Below, piece after piece: positions 63,741 to 64,000 of a DNA stretch of 64,000 bases (position 1 is its first letter; each line of letters begins with the position of its first letter). The position numbers and the translations under genes were made by a program. The notes beneath the pieces were generated by a model. That model did not search any database and was not told the DNA's origin. It worked only from the letters and a program-made list of their open reading frames with translations. Source of the stretch: Epilithonimonas arachidiradicis (GTDB lineage Bacteria; Bacteroidota; Bacteroidia; Flavobacteriales; Weeksellaceae); contig NZ_RAQH01000005.1 in NCBI RefSeq assembly GCF_003610695.1, forward strand, positions 177,600-241,599. Reading direction: 5' to 3'.

Positions 63741-64000
63741 ACTTAAAATTTTAAGTGTAAAGTATCAATAGATCCGCTACAAAAATGACTTAAATTTATG
63801 GTGTAAAGTTTAAAACCTTTATCCATGAATAAACAGCAACAGCAAGTCAAAGCTCGTAAGGATTGGCTTAAAATCTATTTAGAATCGGGGTCTGTAACAA
63901 AAACGGCTTTACGTTGTGGAATTGCAAGATCAACACTTCACCGATGGATAAAAAGGTATAAAGAAGAAGGAGAACAAGGACTGTCAGATAAGTCAAGACG
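63741..64000 (+). mobile_element. IS481-family element, left end, runs off the window
   Basis: The start of the transposase gene is preceded by a 16-bp perfect palindrome ACTTAAAATTTTAAGT (63741-63756) continued by GTGTAAAGT, and by a second similar string at 63788-63810 (ACTTAAATTTATGGTGTAAAGT). These probably belong to the element's left terminal repeat region. Confidence 0.55.
63825..64000 (+). CDS. IS481-family transposase, N-terminal part (partial)
   Basis: The ATG at 63825 opens 58 codons to the window edge. They encode a homeodomain-like HTH: QVKARKDWLKIYLESGSVTK, TALRCGIARSTLHRWIKRYK, then GEQGLSDKSRR. This is the usual N-terminus of IS481-family transposases; the DDE core should follow outside the window. 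It is a different element from the truncated one at 3245, whose remaining part cannot be compared directly because they cover different domains. Insertion lies about 40 nt behind the efflux operon. Confidence 0.85.
   Translation, partial: MNKQQQQVKARKDWLKIYLESGSVTKTALRCGIARSTLHRWIKRYKEEGEQGLSDKSR

Overview
The window comes from a low-GC Bacteroidota genome, most likely a flavobacterium close to Chryseobacterium. The support is internal. There are SusC/SusD pairs, three secreted proteins with type IX secretion (T9SS) C-terminal tails, RagB/SusD-type lipoproteins, a hybrid two-component system, DUF3570 and DUF4266 proteins, and promoters of the Bacteroidota type (TTTG, about 19 nt, TAnnTTTG). 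No tRNA, rRNA or CRISPR array was seen.

Left part (1-7.9 kb) is a worn accessory region. Two adjacent Crp/Fnr-like regulator genes are both broken. Two small helix-turn-helix genes follow, then an IS481-type transposase that has lost its N-terminus and abuts an AraC-family regulator that has lost its 5' end. After these come an S41 peptidase, a decayed nitroreductase and three small conserved genes. A 996-residue secreted pectate-lyase-like protein follows (8.4-11.4 kb).

Middle part (11.7-37.5 kb). An XRE regulator precedes a compact cbb3 oxidase locus (fused CcoN-CcoO, then CcoP) and a large unrecognised 595-residue protein. Next are a stress-type SDR, a T9SS protein with four near-identical Ig-like repeats, a histidine kinase cut inside its first PAS domain, a CDF transporter, a MESH1-like HD protein, a CPBP protease and a DUF421 protein. 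A fasciclin protein and two ferritin-like proteins face an ECF sigma/anti-sigma pair across a shared upstream region. A 1202-residue duplicated T9SS protein and a PA2169-type protein follow. A MarR operon sits behind an almost ideal promoter overlapped by a 17-bp-arm palindrome, but its distal genes (DUF1330, alpha/beta hydrolase) are decayed.

Fructan utilisation locus (38.1-53.0 kb, all minus strand). Its order is hybrid two-component sensor, then sugar transporter, GH32, SusC, SusD, DUF4960 surface binding protein, GH32-like lipoprotein and fructokinase. This matches the logic of the Bacteroides thetaiotaomicron levan locus: bind and cut fructan at the surface, import through SusCD, finish hydrolysis in the periplasm, move fructose inward and phosphorylate it.

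Right part (53-64 kb). A YeeE-type remnant and a VIT-family transporter precede two divergent operons. The minus-strand one is small protein, thioredoxin, ApbE, DUF4266, DUF3570. The plus-strand one is small protein, CusA/CzcA-type RND pump, TolC-type channel, adaptor. The two small leading proteins are paralogues of each other, and each has a TAnnTTTG box ending 4-5 nt before its start codon. The window ends inside a second, different IS481-family transposase gene.

The best candidates for something undescribed are the ApbE/DUF4266/DUF3570/thioredoxin set with its divergent paralogue pair, the 595-residue protein behind the cbb3 genes, and the regulator decay pattern.
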